A DNA stretch of 64,000 nucleotides, taken from NCBI GenBank assembly GCA_009760855.2, contig WPIO01000007.1, positions 4,158,001-4,222,000 of the forward strand, written 5' to 3'. Below are positions 10,794-54,904 of the stretch, piece by piece. Under the pieces are notes generated by a model. It worked only from the letters and a program-made list of their open reading frames with translations, did no database searches and had not been told where the DNA came from. A program made the position numbers and the translations under genes. Positions within the stretch are counted from its first letter, which is position 1, and every line of letters starts with the position of its first letter. The DNA is from Cristatella mucedo. Lineage: Eukaryota > Bryozoa > Phylactolaemata > Cristatellidae.

Positions 10794-10967
10794 CAGAAGC
10801 CAGGCCAGGCCCTCTGTAATTGGGAGCATCACTGCTAGTAACTTTTTGAGCTATTGTCTATTGAAGGTGACCGTTCCTCGATTGTTGCCGTTGGGCTTTT
10901 TGTTTTCGACTGGGTCTGATTGCAGATTTTTTTCTTTTTTTAAAAAGTTTTGTGGACTTTTTTGTAG

Positions 10968-43132
<32,165 letters not shown>

Positions 43133-43640
43133 TCTGTGCCCCCTTCTCTCCTCGAAATGCACAACGTCGGCGACTACGATACTGTTGATCGGCACACTTT
43201 AACTATTTATTCTGCTTTGTTGTTAACTTTTCTCAGGGTACTCCCTTCTCTTGGTGCTGTTCTAAAATCTTTCGCCCGATTTTTCGACTTACTCGATTCA
43301 CTGGCAGCAGCAGCTGCTGCTGCTGCGACTCTGCAGGTACATCGCGAGCCTTTTCTTTCTCAGCAATCTTTAACTTTCTCTTCGTCACGCGTGCCAGCAG
43401 TTTTCCCTGCGACCGTGGCTGCCACTGCTGCCACCCACTTGGCTCTGCCACCCACTTGGCACTCGCACAGGCACGAGGCGCATGACGCTGCCGAGCGTAG
43501 CCGTCAACCAACGCCGTGCTGGCCAACTAACCGGTGCATATCCGGCTGTGAGCGAAGGTGTTGATTCTCGATCTTGACCGACGACAGGCCTTGCTTTGAT
43601 TAGTAGCCTAATGAAATAAAACTATTTTCTGTTTTGTACG
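43133..43640 (+). terminator. 3' UTR and poly(A) signal of the SPATS2-like gene
   Basis: After the TGA stop at 43,130-43,132 there is about 480 bp of non-repetitive sequence. A canonical AATAAA lies at 43,615-43,620, followed by a TTTTCTGTTTTGTACGTGAG stretch that could be the downstream element. Cleavage would fall near 43,635-43,640. The open frame at 43,136-43,564 lies within the UTR and has no motif. Confidence 0.75.
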
Positions 43641-43703
43641 TGAGCTAATTACTTGTGAAACCCAACGCAGTCGACAGTCGGTGGGTGGATAAGCAGGTTA
43701 ATA

Positions 43704-44266
43704 ATAGTAATAATAGTGCGCTTGATAAAGCGCCCTCAGAGAACTCAATCTCTTTCTAGGCGCTTTACATTTGCTGCAAAAGGAAATGCGATTGAATGGT
43801 GAGTAATATCATACTTGATAAACAACATGAATAATATGGTTAGGGGTGACATGCACAGGGTCAGCATGCAAATGTGGTTAGTGGCAGCACGAAACAGTGT
43901 CAGCACGTCTAAGCACATGAAGGACGAATCACACAGGGACCCACTAAATGCTGTCCTAAATAGGTGTTTTTAAGTTCTTTTTAAATGTGGTCAAGTCAGG
44001 GGATGTTGTGACACAAGTCGGGAGTGAGTTCCAGGCTTTGGGAGCATACGAACTAAATGCACGGTCTCCAAAGGATTTGAGGTTTGTACGAGGTATTGGT
44101 AGACTGTTGGATTCCGAAAAGCGGGTGGTACGATGCTTGGTCTGATGGGGGAGTAGATCTGAGAGATCAGCTGGAGCCAAAGAACGAAGTGACCTAAAAG
44201 TGAGCGACAAAACCTTGAAGTCAATCCGTTGCTTGACTGGGAGAGAGCCAGTGCAGGTCGGCGAGC
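43704..44266 (-). mobile_element. LINE-A 3' end copy
   Basis: An (AATAGT) tail, TAAAGCGCCCTCAGAGAACT, the full 3' UTR, and C-terminal coding sequence up to CAGTGCAGGTCGGCGAG. The antisense frame at 44,210-43,956 still reads SLTFRSLRSLAPADLSDLLP and SYAPKAWNSLPT. It belongs to the same subfamily as the copy at 48.46 kb. Confidence 0.9.
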
Positions 44267-44687
44267 TTACGTTGGTTATCTAGAATCCTTGATTGGCTAA
44301 TTATTTGTTGCCAGCTGCAAACAAAGCCATGACCGCCAATCATGTTCACTATATAATCGAGACCTTTGAATAAGCTGGCGTTTGTACTTGGTTTATTTTT
44401 TCTCCACATGAACTAAGAGGACGAAAACCACGATCTGGGTCGTAGCATCGTTGGGCTAAGGGTCGGCTTCTCAAATTGCCAATTGAATGACAACGGACTT
44501 GAAAGTTGGACAAAAAGTAATTTTTTTTAGCATAAACAGTTAACATTCCCAAGGGTTAATCGCTCAATCATAATTACGCAGCTGTACTATTTATACGAAG
44601 AGCAACTTATTTCGATTGCATCCAACTCAACGTCGGCAGTCACGTTTTATGAAAATCTGGCTCGGCCTAACTCTACACTTAATCTGA
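44267..44687. other. Unassigned spacer
   Basis: No repeat or exon recognised downstream of the SPATS2-like gene in this stretch. Confidence 0.35.
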
Positions 44688-44890
44688 TGTATCTCCGTCT
44701 CTAGCTCCGCAAAGCCACCGTGACCAAGCGGGTGTTACACTGGAGAGTTTTCCATAGCGAACTACAAGACTGAGAAACTTTTCGTATGCATGCGGTAGTC
44801 AACAGACGTAATCTCATACAACAAAGAGAAAGCAAGAAGCATGGTCAAGTGGCTCATGGCTCAGAACGGCTGGACAGGTTGCAGCGAAGT
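44688..44890 (-). mobile_element. LINE-B 3' end fragment
   Basis: ATGTATCTCCGTCTCTAGCT, AAGCGGGTGTTACACTGGAGA and ACAAAGAGAAAGCAAGAAGC are the LINE-B 3' end in minus orientation. Confidence 0.7.
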
Positions 44891-45837
44891 CAGGCGGTAA
44901 GTGAATGGATGTCGTTGCGTGAGTGTTGTTGTGTCGTTGCGTGTCGTTGTGCTTGCTGTCTTTTCCCTCGACGAGCTCCTTGGCTGTCGGACATCGCCTT
45001 TTCTCCTATGCGCCTTCTCGCCTACCAAACGTCCTGATACAGTTCGTCTTTTAGCTTAGCGAGGAGCCGGTTCGGAGCAAAAAAAGTGTGGTAAAAACGC
45101 GGAGGTAGCGTAAAGTTTGCCAACATGTTTTGCACGCGATGGCATTGAGGCTACGCTTGGTCGCACACTAATGATGTGGCTAAAACTTGGTTTAGAGGGC
45201 GAGTCTTGCTTCCTACCTACCCGAGTCTTCGGTGTATATGTCGCCAATACTGGGCGGGGCGGTCCAGACTTATGGGAGACTTGACGAAGGCTCAGCAGCC
45301 AAATCCGGCTCTACCTGTTCAGCCAAGACTTAGCAAGCGACCAATCGCAGCCGCCGTTCAGGCCACGCCTACTGCATTGCTATGGAAGGAAGGGCCGGAG
45401 TCGCGACCTGACCGGCGAACACGTCGCTGCGTTCCAGGCGAGTCCCTGTTTATAGGACACTGAGCTTGGAGTTCGAAATTCAGATTTTAAGGCACGAACG
45501 GTAAAGGCCCTAGCGGACATGTTTCATTCTAATGGTAGTTGCGCCAGCGGAAGCGTGGCCGTAGAGAAACGCTGCAGCTATCCTATGAACGCTCAGCGGG
45601 CGAGTGAGTAGGAATCAAGACTTGGAGCAAGTCTGCCGACTAAACCTCATGCAAAAAACCGGGAGACCCAAGTAAGACTAGAGTAGGTGAGAAGCAAGAC
45701 TCACCGTCTAAACATTGCTTTAGGCAGCCTGACGCGCCCCATGGTCACAGTGAGAAACCGCCAGAGTCTGAAAGAGAACCCCCCCCCCCCCATGAGAGTT
45801 CGATCAATAGCCCTGTCACCGCCAAGTATACGCCCTG
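44891..45837. other. Unassigned, moderately CpG-rich sequence
   Basis: No named repeat. Frames of up to 95 codons (45,176-45,463) lack domain motifs and splice context. A run of about 11 C lies at 45,781-45,791. Confidence 0.35.
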
Positions 45838-46000
45838 ATTTGGCTCAGGGGTTACGGTGCTCGCCTTTGATGACCGTGGTCAAGGCGAGTACATTTGATG
45901 ACGGAGGTCTCGAGCTCGAGCCCTGCGGCATATGTGAAGCACCTGGCTAGAGAGAAAGTTCTGTTAGGTCACTGAACAAGTAAATTATTCTTATTTTATT
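45838..46000 (+). mobile_element. SINE-1 copy with internal duplication
   Basis: The head is GATTTGGCTCAGGGGTTACG. The segment GCTCGCCTTTGATGACCGTGG is followed by a partly repeated CATTTGATGACGGAGG, then the CGGCATATGTGAAGCACCTG tail and an ATTCTTATTTTATT end. Confidence 0.7.
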
Positions 46001-46191
46001 CATGGAACAATAACTTGGTTCAAATGTCATAAAGAATGAGGGTACATCTCCATAGTCACTCTCTTTCCATTGGTACTAAGCAGCTAGGAGATAGAGGAAT
46101 GCAGCGGCCATTTCCGAACTCACTTTCCTGTTCTCTTTCTCCTCATATATATTTATTATCGAGAAATTTTTTTTTAACTACTATATATACA

Positions 46192-46842
46192 TTAGCCGGC
46201 GGTGCCCTGTCCTGCCGGGGTCGATCGTGCTACCCAGGCCTGGTGGTTCAGAAACACTGACCACTCGGCTTCCGAGCCGGTAATGGCGTCGGAGACGCAG
46301 TGCCGCCTCAAAGCTGTCCTTTCCGAGCGTGGGATGCGGAGTACGGTCAGGCAAGCTTCATTGTTTGGCCACCAGCTGCCGAGAGCCCCGACCACGAAGG
46401 GCCTCATCGCTGCCGACCGGTAGCCAGCGGTCAGGAAAGATCGGGCAATTGCTGCATATTTATCGGTCTTGTCCCTGGCCACCACAATCAGAGCATAATC
46501 GCTGCTGTCGAATGGCACCGTCACATCCACAATTACTAAATCAGTTCCGTTGTCAATGACCAGGTCTGGCTCGAGAGCCAGACCACAGGCAAGCGGGAGG
46601 GCTTGGCCTGCCGACAAGTAGTAGAGCGCAGTGGCCGGAAGAGCTCCGATTAGGCGGCCCAAAACCAGGTTGTGCCGGGCCGTAATTGCTTGCGGCATCG
46701 GCCAGAAGTGGCTCAGCACATAGCAAACGGTCTCTGCCTCCGTGCGGCATAGGCGGCAGCTGGTAACCGTCCAGGGTATGCCGGACTCGAGGCAGCAGCC
46801 ACTGGCAGCAAATCCAGGTGCGAGAGGTGCACGAACCGCCAA
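46192..46842 (-). CDS. R2/NeSL-type LINE: restriction-like endonuclease segment
   Basis: The frame reads CRLCRTEAETVCYVLSHFWP and then RHNLVLGRL, A-L-E-PDLVIDNGTDLVIVDVTVPF and further R-D-K-T-D-K-Y. The P-D-x12-D core and the following T-V-P-F are the restriction-like endonuclease signature of R2/NeSL/R4-type LINEs. The preceding zinc knuckle should be C-x2-C-x8-H-x4-C. Here the last two ligands are Y and F, each explained by one base change. It is the C-terminal end of the ORF and closes at a TAA-type stop near 46,192. The copy is decayed. Confidence 0.85.
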   Translation of the reverse strand: MAVRAPLAPGFAASGCCLESGIPWTVTSCRLCRTEAETVCYVLSHFWPMPQAITARHNLVLGRLIGALPATALYYLSAGQALPLACGLALEPDLVIDNGTDLVIVDVTVPFDSSDYALIVVARDKTDKYAAIARSFLTAGYRSAAMRPFVVGALGSWWPNNEACLTVLRIPRSERTALRRHCVSDAITGSEAEWSVFLNHQAWVARSTPAGQGTAG

Positions 46843-47192
46843 GCCCGGAGCGACAGGCCAAGACCCGTGGTCAAGAAGTGACTGTGGGTGGTGAATCTGT
46901 CCGTGGCCAGGTAGCGACTGACCCTGCCCTATGCAGGCTGTGCCACCGAAGCACGGCCTTCCACGAGCCTGGCGAACTGTCGAAGCTTCGTGATGACCAC
47001 TCGCGGCACGACCCAGTGCTCGATGCCGTCAGGGTCGGTGGACACAGCCAGCACTTCAGGACCGTCCAGCGAGAGGCGACAGGAGAACCGCTTGAGGCAC
47101 TTACGGGCGTCCGACCACAGCGAATTCGGGCCGACCCTGTTGCCCGAGCCGAAGGCTGCTGGGCTCAGGTATCGCGAACGCTCCTTATCAGA

Positions 47193-47537
47193 CTATGGCA
47201 TGCCATCTCGACTGGCGACTGCCCGGTCGAGTCTGTGACAGGCGACTTGACGGACGCACGCATTGGGCGAGCACTGCACGCGACAGGCTTTCGCAGCTCG
47301 TAGGGTGGAGGCGTTCGTCCCGAAGTGGATCAAGCCAAGCCCGCCCACTGAGCGAGGCGAAAACGGGAAATGCACCGATGCGAAGTTCGGCAGACCGCAC
47401 AAGAAGCGACGTAGCTCCAGCAGAGCCTTTTCGGATGATTGCAGAGCGGCCACAAGGCACAAGCCACGCCCGACAAAGGTAATCGAACCGTGGCAGAGAA
47501 AAAGACCGCCAGGCGTCAAGCTTTTGACAAAGGGCAA
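47193..47537 (-). pseudogene. R2/NeSL-type LINE: segment after the RT
   Basis: LLELRRFLCGLPNFASVHFP and S-V-G-GLGLIHFGTNASTLRAAKA fit the region between RT and zinc knuckle in this LINE group, where an F-P-x-x-x-G-G-L-G-L/I motif is common. It is in a different frame from both neighbours, so at least two frameshifts separate them. Confidence 0.7.
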
Positions 47538-48085
47538 GAAGGTTGGGTCCCTGCAGTAGGTCCGAGTGCCCGAGAGCCAGGGAAGAGCCGGCTGCTGCCC
47601 GAGATTTCGGCTCTAGGCTGCCCGAGACCCTGACGGGCTCCTAGGTAGGCCACTGACTCGGTCTCCCGCAGCTCGGGGATCAGCCTGTCACGTAGGGTGA
47701 TTGAGTCGGGCACGGCCTTCGCACCCTTTCCGGCGACGACACAACATTTTGCCGGGCCGGAGCTGCATGCCAGCGTCGACGAAGCCTGTTCAACTGTGGA
47801 CACGAGGGCCTGAAGACCAGAAGACGTGCCTGAGAACAGGGCGAGGTCATCGGCCCAGGCACAGACTAATAGGGAGGTTCCGCCAAACTGGAAATAGGAT
47901 TCGTGAATGCTTTCAGAGAGTCTGACAACCGCTTCCATCGCTAGATCAATAAAGATCGATGATACAGGGTCACCCTGCCGGACGCCTGCAGTTGTAGGAA
48001 ATGCCACCAACATCTCGTCGCGAACCCGAAGCTCCAGGATCGAGCCGATATATAGGCGCTCTACCAACCTGCAGAAGCTCTCCTC
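47516..48085 (-). pseudogene. R2/NeSL-type LINE: reverse-transcriptase palm
   Basis: It reads FPTTAGVRQGDPVSSIFIDL, then V-C-A-WADDLALFSG (catalytic A-D-D box) and E-T-E-S-V-A-Y-L-G-A. In-frame codons upstream of the first ATG (E-S-F-C-R-L) continue to about 48,085. The fingers domain is missing. Confidence 0.85.
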
Positions 48086-48088
48086 CTA

Positions 48089-48090
<2 letters not shown>

Positions 48091-48181
<91 letters not shown>

Positions 48182-48217
48182 GCGCGCGCACACACGCGCG
48201 CGCGCACACACACACAT
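48091..48217. repeat. (CA)n microsatellite with CG variants
   Basis: About 88 bp of CA followed by CGCGCGCGCA interruptions and more CA. It marks the 5' break point of the R2/NeSL-type LINE. Confidence 0.97.
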
Positions 48218-48461
48218 ATCGTACGATGATTTGAGCTATAATGATATAACAGCTGAAAGCAAGTGCAAGATGACAGCAGGATACTTCTGTTTTCTATTGG
48301 TAAACTCATGAAAACTTATATTGATCACATAGGCCTGCACAATTTTGGCTATGCGTATTCGCCAAGGTTAACCGTTGCTAAACGACGTCTCGCCACGCCA
48401 GCTTTGTCACGTTAGCTGCGTTGATTCGGATGGTAGTCAGGAGCGTTGAGATAGAAAGAAA

Positions 48462-49216
<755 letters not shown>

Positions 49217-50940
49217 TCAAGCGAGTCGCACCTGCGAATACGTCGCTTTCTCGCGCTGCCGGCTGCGCTCAGCTTGCGCCTGAGCGCACGCGTCGCAAGC
49301 GTCACACTTTCGGATGCAGATCGACGAAGGGAACGCTTGTACTGAATCGTGGAACTATAAAAGTTTATATTTCTCTCGTTATTGACTCCACTGAGTGCAC
49401 GGACTGGAGTTAAACCTAAGTTTAACGCACCTGGGATTGCGAGTATTGGACCACGGAGTCTCGGAGTGGAATATCGCTCAGTGCGACGCCGTCAAAGACG
49501 AGCCAAACAGACGGACGCCATCGGCCAGATAAAAGGCCTGGTGGTGGGGGAGCAACCGTGCGGATGCGTTCGATCAAACAGAAGGAGCTATTGGAAATAT
49601 TCACATATTAAAGACTTTTCGCTCTATAATGCCAACGTTTCTTAATAATCGATCGCTATCGTTCGGCTGGGACGCTGTCCAAGCGAGGACCGCGTTTCAC
49701 GCGTTTCTCGCTCAACCTGCTGGACTGGACTGAAGCGAATTACATCCGATCGGAACGCTCTGGAACAAATCCGTACGCCCACGAAGGCATCGCCGGTGTA
49801 TTTCGACTGCGCCCACACTCGGGCCGGTGCGCGAAAACGCCAGCTCGCCCTCACTCGGGTCGGCACGCTATCGCCAACTGTGTAGGCAACTCCCCCTAAG
49901 CACTCTTCCCTCGGCCCTTAAATATCATCATCCTTATCGGAAGACCGAACGAAATAAATAGGCAGGGCAAGGTCGCACACAGACGTCAAAGGGCAGCCGC
50001 GAAGATCAAAGGCCAGGATTCAGTGGCTGGTCCACAAGCTGACATCAATGGCCCACAACATGGCCATCGCATGAATATCCAGCCACAGCCCGGAACGCGG
50101 ATTGTTCTCGGAGTTTGGGATCTGAATTTTTGGCTGAACTTGAATGAAGTTTCGTAAAAATTACTTTCAGACGGCGGTTTATAATTTTTGCGCCTCAGTG
50201 AGTGGCCGCAGTTTAATAGTAACCGCAAGGCAGCAGTCCCTGAGTGCGGTAAACACGGTGGACGGAGTTTGAAAAGTATGGTACAGCCGCAGATACTCGT
50301 GTTTAGCGGTAACTGGATGTATTTGGACACCGTGTCCATTTCTAACATCTTCGCCTTCGTAGCTATAAATTTCGCTGGCCCATAGCTCAGTACCTGGCGG
50401 AAAACTGCCACGGAGAAAAGGTTCGGTGAAGAACTTTGCGTCAAAGGGAAATGAAAGCTCTCCAGACTTTGAGCCAATGAGCCTCAGACTTAGGGTAAGA
50501 TGATCTTCCGTGCGCTACAGTCCCGCAGCAGGCCACCCTTTATATTATGCATTGCCCAAAGCAAGCGTAGGTGCTGGCCATCAAGACTCGTCTGCCGCTG
50601 GATAAATAACTGAGGCAGTTTAATCAACCAAATTATTTTCTTTGCTTTATGGTTTGTTCGTTTCGTACTCAGATTTAACAGGCAGAGTTTCCAGAAGTTA
50701 CCCATTACTGTTCATACCCGCACGCGCCTGCTCCGTGAGTTATCCAGCCCAAGTGTGCACCCAGTACGGAGCGTCTTTAAATGCGTGCTGGAAATGCACG
50801 TCTCGGCAGCGCCGCCACTCTAGAGCGTCCGAGTCGTCTGCGTCCGCGGTTCAAACGCACGTAACCTTCTGCTGGTCGACCTTGGTCGAGGATCCTGTTC
50901 AAGCTGACATTCTTTTCGTGATGGCTTCGAAATTGAAATA
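49217..50940. other. Unassigned sequence, partly CpG-rich
   Basis: 49,217-49,900 is GC- and CpG-rich with a TATAAAAG at 49,356, resembling a promoter or LTR, but no second LTR or gene body is found. A minus-strand frame at 50,477-49,986 (163 codons, including VFRQVLSYGPAKFIATKAKM) is the longest non-repeat frame here. I cannot assign it and it may be a TE relic. Confidence 0.35.
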
Positions 50941-51130
50941 GGTTACAATAATGTTACATTTGATATAGCCGCCTCAGAGAGCTCAATCTATTTCTAGGCA
51001 CTTTGCATTTGCTACAAACGGAGCACGATCGAATGGTTAGTGGTGGTAGCCTGCTCAACGACAGCAAACATAGCATGGTTACGGCTGACAGGCACAGGGC
51101 CAGCATGCAAACATGGTTAGTGGAAAATAT
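50941..51130 (-). mobile_element. LINE-A 3' tail and UTR
   Basis: TTACATTTGATATAGCCGCC, CTATTTCTAGGCACTTTGCA and the GACAGGCACAGGGCCAGCAT word of the 3' UTR, minus orientation, truncated near 51,130. Confidence 0.75.
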
Positions 51131-53450
51131 GCCACGCGTACTTTTATGTACTTTTTCTGATTTATTTTCTAGCCGCAGTTATAATTAAGTATCATTATTA
51201 ATAGCAGCGATAGCTGGTCAGCGGCAGCTCGTGCCTTTTTCTAGGCTACTGCCTTTTATGCAACTGAAGAAAATTGGCTCAGTCTGAGCGTGGTGGCTGT
51301 TAGTTTCTCAACGTTGCACGTGGGTTCTAAGCAATCCTAGCACGACGTCGGATTAGCAGGATAGACTTTGGGAAGATTATTTATGGTCTAAGCTCTGTTC
51401 TAGATGGGAGATTCTTGGCCCCTTCCTCTAAGGAAGCATGAATGGTTCATTCGAAAGCTTCTTGACCAGTGGGGCGCTACTGCGCTACGGACTTCGTATT
51501 TGAAGACCGACTGCATACCGTCGTAAGCATCCGTTACGTTGACGGCATCAAGCTTGCGTCCGCCGAAAGTCTAACCGCTGTAGTCGTTTAGGACGAAGCT
51601 ATGCGCAGTTACGGGAGAGTTGCTTTTGGCGATTTTCGTCGGCGTGCGCGATCCTACTCAAACGAAGCTATATTTTTTGCTGCGGTTTCTTGACTTGGCT
51701 AACCGTACAAGGGTCTCCCAAGCCTAGATACAAAGAGGTCTCCTAGTTTCTTTATTAATTAAAATGACGGGTTCGATGTTGGAAGAAAAGACGCTGCACG
51801 TTGCATTAAAACCCTGTCAGTGGTGTTTTGAAGGGCCCAATTCAACAATCGGTTCACGAAGCTGGGCGGCACGCTTGCTCTGAACTCTGGGTAGAAAAGC
51901 CTTTCACTGTTCGACTTCCGCAGTCGAAAGATGTTCGAATTTCTTGTGTGGTGCATTTATAGCTGCGCTCCCAAGTGCAAGCAGCGATTTTTAAAGCTTC
52001 ACGAGAGGCGAAAGTGTGCCCAGCATGATAATACCGGTTCGTCGTTTCTCAGCCCAAAACTATTTGCCACCTGGCGTCGGGGCCTTGAGTACTTGGCCTA
52101 AGGTGCTTATCTCGAGGCCCTTCGAGATTTTGTTTAGAGGATTAGGAGGTCAGGCGTGCCAGCCAGCAAGGCTGAGTCGGCGGAAGACAACAAACTTTGA
52201 TGCTTTACGTGCTCAAGCTAGTCCTTCAGTTATGCGTGCTAATTAGTAATGCGATGCATTTCGGAAAGTGTAGACCTCACCTGAGTGTCCTCTCTAAGTG
52301 TCAAACTATTTTAGCTTCAGGCATAGCTTACCGTTTACGTTTGATGCTAGTACTCAAACTGAGGCAAAAGGACTAGGCCAGAAGGAATGGAGAGGAGTTT
52401 TGCCGAAGAATCTATTGGGTCTTGACAGGTTCTCCTGCACCCATCCTTACTTTGATGTCTGCAGCGATACGAAAGAAAGCCGCAAGCTCGAAGCACTTCT
52501 GGTGCACCGAGCATCTGGGCACACTTTTAGGTCTTCGTGCATTCGTAACAACTGGCAGCTGTCGGTGCCACCTCGTGAAAAGAGCAAATGCTAAGAAGAC
52601 ACCCAAAGTCTGATGACTGCACGAAGAGTTAAATCGCAAAAGTATGTCAACCCCAAATCAAGTTCAATCGCAAAAGTATGTCAAGTATGAGATTGTTGCT
52701 GTAGATGGGCAGCAGCGAGCCCAAGCTCCCTGCCGCTCTTATTACCGCCTCACATCTCCATTTACAGCGGTTCTTTGCTCTACAGCAGATACTAGCACTC
52801 GGAAATGCTAGCATTAGAAAGTATTTTGATGCAGCTCGTAGTTTTTGTTTATCCTTACTTGCCTCCGAAGAGTTCATCTTTACCTCAAAGATATGCCGGC
52901 GCACGTATTTTTCTCTGTGGAAATAAAGTATCGAATTTTGCATATTAAAATGTATGTTGCTGTGCATTATACTTAAAGATAGCTGCGTTTTCCCCAAACT
53001 GCTAAAAATCTTCTTGCACCTGAACCAGTACAACCTAGCGATGATTTGCGTGGATTTTTGCTAAGGCTTTGAAACATTTCTGAGTAGATTTTGGTCTTTT
53101 GTTCAGCAGATTTTACCGGGCTCTAGCAGTCAGTGTGGAACATATGGTGGTTCATTATTAAGGTGCACGCGTTTGCCCTCAAATATTAGCTGCGCAAAGT
53201 GGCGTTGTGTTACCCATTACGTTTTTTTGAATCGCGTGAAACAGCGAGCTTTCTAAACGCTGAGAGTTGCTCTGAGGAGTTTCAAAAAAGAATTCCCTAA
53301 GCCCATTAGCAGTGCAAGAAAAGGTCTGTGGTAATTTTATATAAAGTAGGATACTCGCTGTGTAGATATCAGCTACCGTTGCCAAATAAGTATTCAGTTA
53401 CTATGCTAATCTTCCTGGCGTTCTTCACGATGAGTGAAAACAATGAGACG
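51131..53450. other. Unassigned sequence
   Basis: About 2.3 kb with no named repeat. The word AATCGCAAAAGTATGTCAA occurs twice, at about 52,633 and 52,669. Opposite-strand frames of 60-128 codons overlap and lack motifs. Confidence 0.35.
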
Positions 53451-53454
53451 AGTA

Positions 53455-53566
53455 ATTTGGTTCTTCCAAATGTTGGTCTCTTCCAAATGTTGGTCTCTTC
53501 CAAAGGTTGGTCTCTTCCAAATACTATCTTTTGCAGCTGCAAAAGATAGTATTTGGAAGAGACCAA
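53455..53566. repeat. Direct repeats leading into a perfect 60-bp palindrome
   Basis: Three to four copies of an about 18-bp TTGGTCTCTTCCAAATG unit run from 53,459. The last one forms the left arm of a perfect inverted repeat: 53,507-53,536 is the exact reverse complement of 53,537-53,566, with no loop and the centre TTTTGCAGCTGCAAAA. Confidence 0.93.
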
Positions 53567-53914
53567 GCACAGAGTTTTCGATTTGTACCAAGATTCGGAA
53601 AGAGGTAGCCTGACACTCAGCGTACGCCAACAGAGCTGAAGGCGGGCCTGTTGGTATGCAGCGGTTTAGTTTGTAGGGACCAAGTGAGACAAGGTCTTGT
53701 GGCTTCCGGTGTGTCTATAATGACGTGGTTTTCGCGGGGCAGACTGCATACTGGCTTACCGCACGCTGCAACGCTCGCCTGTCGATCGCCCCTCTCCCGA
53801 TCTCGCTCTCTCTCGCGCGCTCCTCCTCTCTTTATTTCTCTCTCTCTCTCTCTCTCACTTTCTGGAATGCTGCTGCTTCCACACGACAGCGGCAGCTCAA
53901 ATTCAAGGTCTGCC

Positions 53915-54236
53915 TGTCACCACTAACCATGTTATTCTTGTTGTTTATTGAACGAGCTGGTTTGGTCCAGCGGTAAAGGTGCTCGCCCCGACCAAGGTCT
54001 GGCCGAGGTCGTGAACTCGAGCCCCGAGGCCTATGTGAAACGCCTGAATAGAGATTAAGTTCTCTTGGGGCGCTATACAAATGAATTATATATATATATA
54101 TATATTTTCGTTATAAAATGCTACCACTAACCATTCGATCGTGCTTCCTTTGCAGCAAATGTAAAGTTCCTAGAAAGAGGCTGAGTTCTCTGAGGGCACT
54201 ATAACAAATGTGTTACTATTATTATTATTGTTATTA
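53915..54236 (+). mobile_element. LINE-A 3' UTR split by SINE-1
   Basis: The left part ends GTTATTCTTGTTGTTTATTG. The right part resumes TGCTACCACTAACCATTCGA and goes through GTAAAGTTCCTAGAAAGAGG to (ATT)n. An uninterrupted version of the junction is at 22,300-22,340. Confidence 0.85.
53953..54112 (+). mobile_element. SINE-1 copy nested in LINE-A, with (TA)n tail
   Basis: It is the most complete SINE-1: head GAGCTGGTTTGGTCCAGCGG, CGCCCCGACCAAGGTCTGGC, the GTCGTGAACTCGAGCCCCGA B-box region, tail GTGAAACGCCTGAATAGAGA, ending in (TA)n at 54,087-54,107. Confidence 0.88.
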
Positions 54237-54904
54237 ATGCGGAGTTCCTGAGCTGCTCATCAAAGACTACAGGACGTTGGGTCTGAAGCTGCTCATCAAA
54301 GGCGCAGGATCTGGAGCTCGAATTTTGCTCGAGCAGCGGTGTCGTATTAGCCAGATTGTTCTCGAAGCCACATTTCCTACGAAAGGGGCGCTCTGTTTAA
54401 ACCATCCACCAGAGCTGATCATCATAAACGCTTATTTGGCAGGATTAGCTAGCCCCGAGCGATAGACCTTGAGCTGGGTTGTGAGCTTGACCTCTGTGGC
54501 CAGCAGCCGTTGCTCCCATGTCAGTTCTTAAAATTACGGGTTAGTGGGGTTGCATGCTGCTGGCCAAAGCCGTAGCACTGAGCGTGCCATTGGTGTATGT
54601 CATTAGCACAAACTGGGTGCGTTCATACCACCCGGACGGGTTGCAGAAGTGCATTTCTGCTCCTAGACACCGCTAGTACGGCGGTAGCTAACATATACAG
54701 GCACCTTTAAGGAGTTTGACGCACTTTGACCTTGGTCACACCGTTAAGACACGCTAGTCAATTATTATTGGTCGTCCAACGTTCCGCGATCACGATCGCT
54801 GAGCTTGGCCATCGACTTTGAACTAGAAATCAAATAATACTTCGCGATTATAGTTCGTACGGTTAAAAACACTAAGGAGAAGTCATGAAAATAAAAATTA
54901 ATAT
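54237..54904. other. Unassigned spacer
   Basis: A short direct repeat (GAGCTGCTCATCAAAG / GAAGCTGCTCATCAAAGG) occurs at 54,249 and 54,284. I see no gene or TE otherwise. Confidence 0.35.

Larger units (their letters stand above)
46192..48090 (-). mobile_element. R2/NeSL-type LINE, 5' truncated and frameshifted
   Basis: On the minus strand three blocks follow in element order but in three different frames: RT palm (48,067-47,516), thumb-like region (47,537-47,193) and zinc knuckle plus endonuclease (46,842-46,192). The palm is cut on its 5' side by a CA microsatellite at 48,091. No target-site homology such as rDNA is visible at the 3' flank. The GC-rich composition differs from the neighbouring AT-rich repeats. 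Confidence 0.85.

Noticed and set aside
46818-47303. 161-codon plus-strand frame
   Set aside because: Antisense to the GC-rich R2/NeSL-type LINE, whose minus strand carries recognisable motifs.
49217-49900. LTR of a retrotransposon
   Set aside because: A TATAAAAG and CpG-rich composition are present, but no matching second LTR, primer-binding site or gag/pol frame was found.
49986-50477. 163-codon minus-strand frame as a gene or LINE
   Set aside because: A faint resemblance of VFRQVLSYG to LINE RT ends is not enough. No catalytic box or repeat tail is visible.
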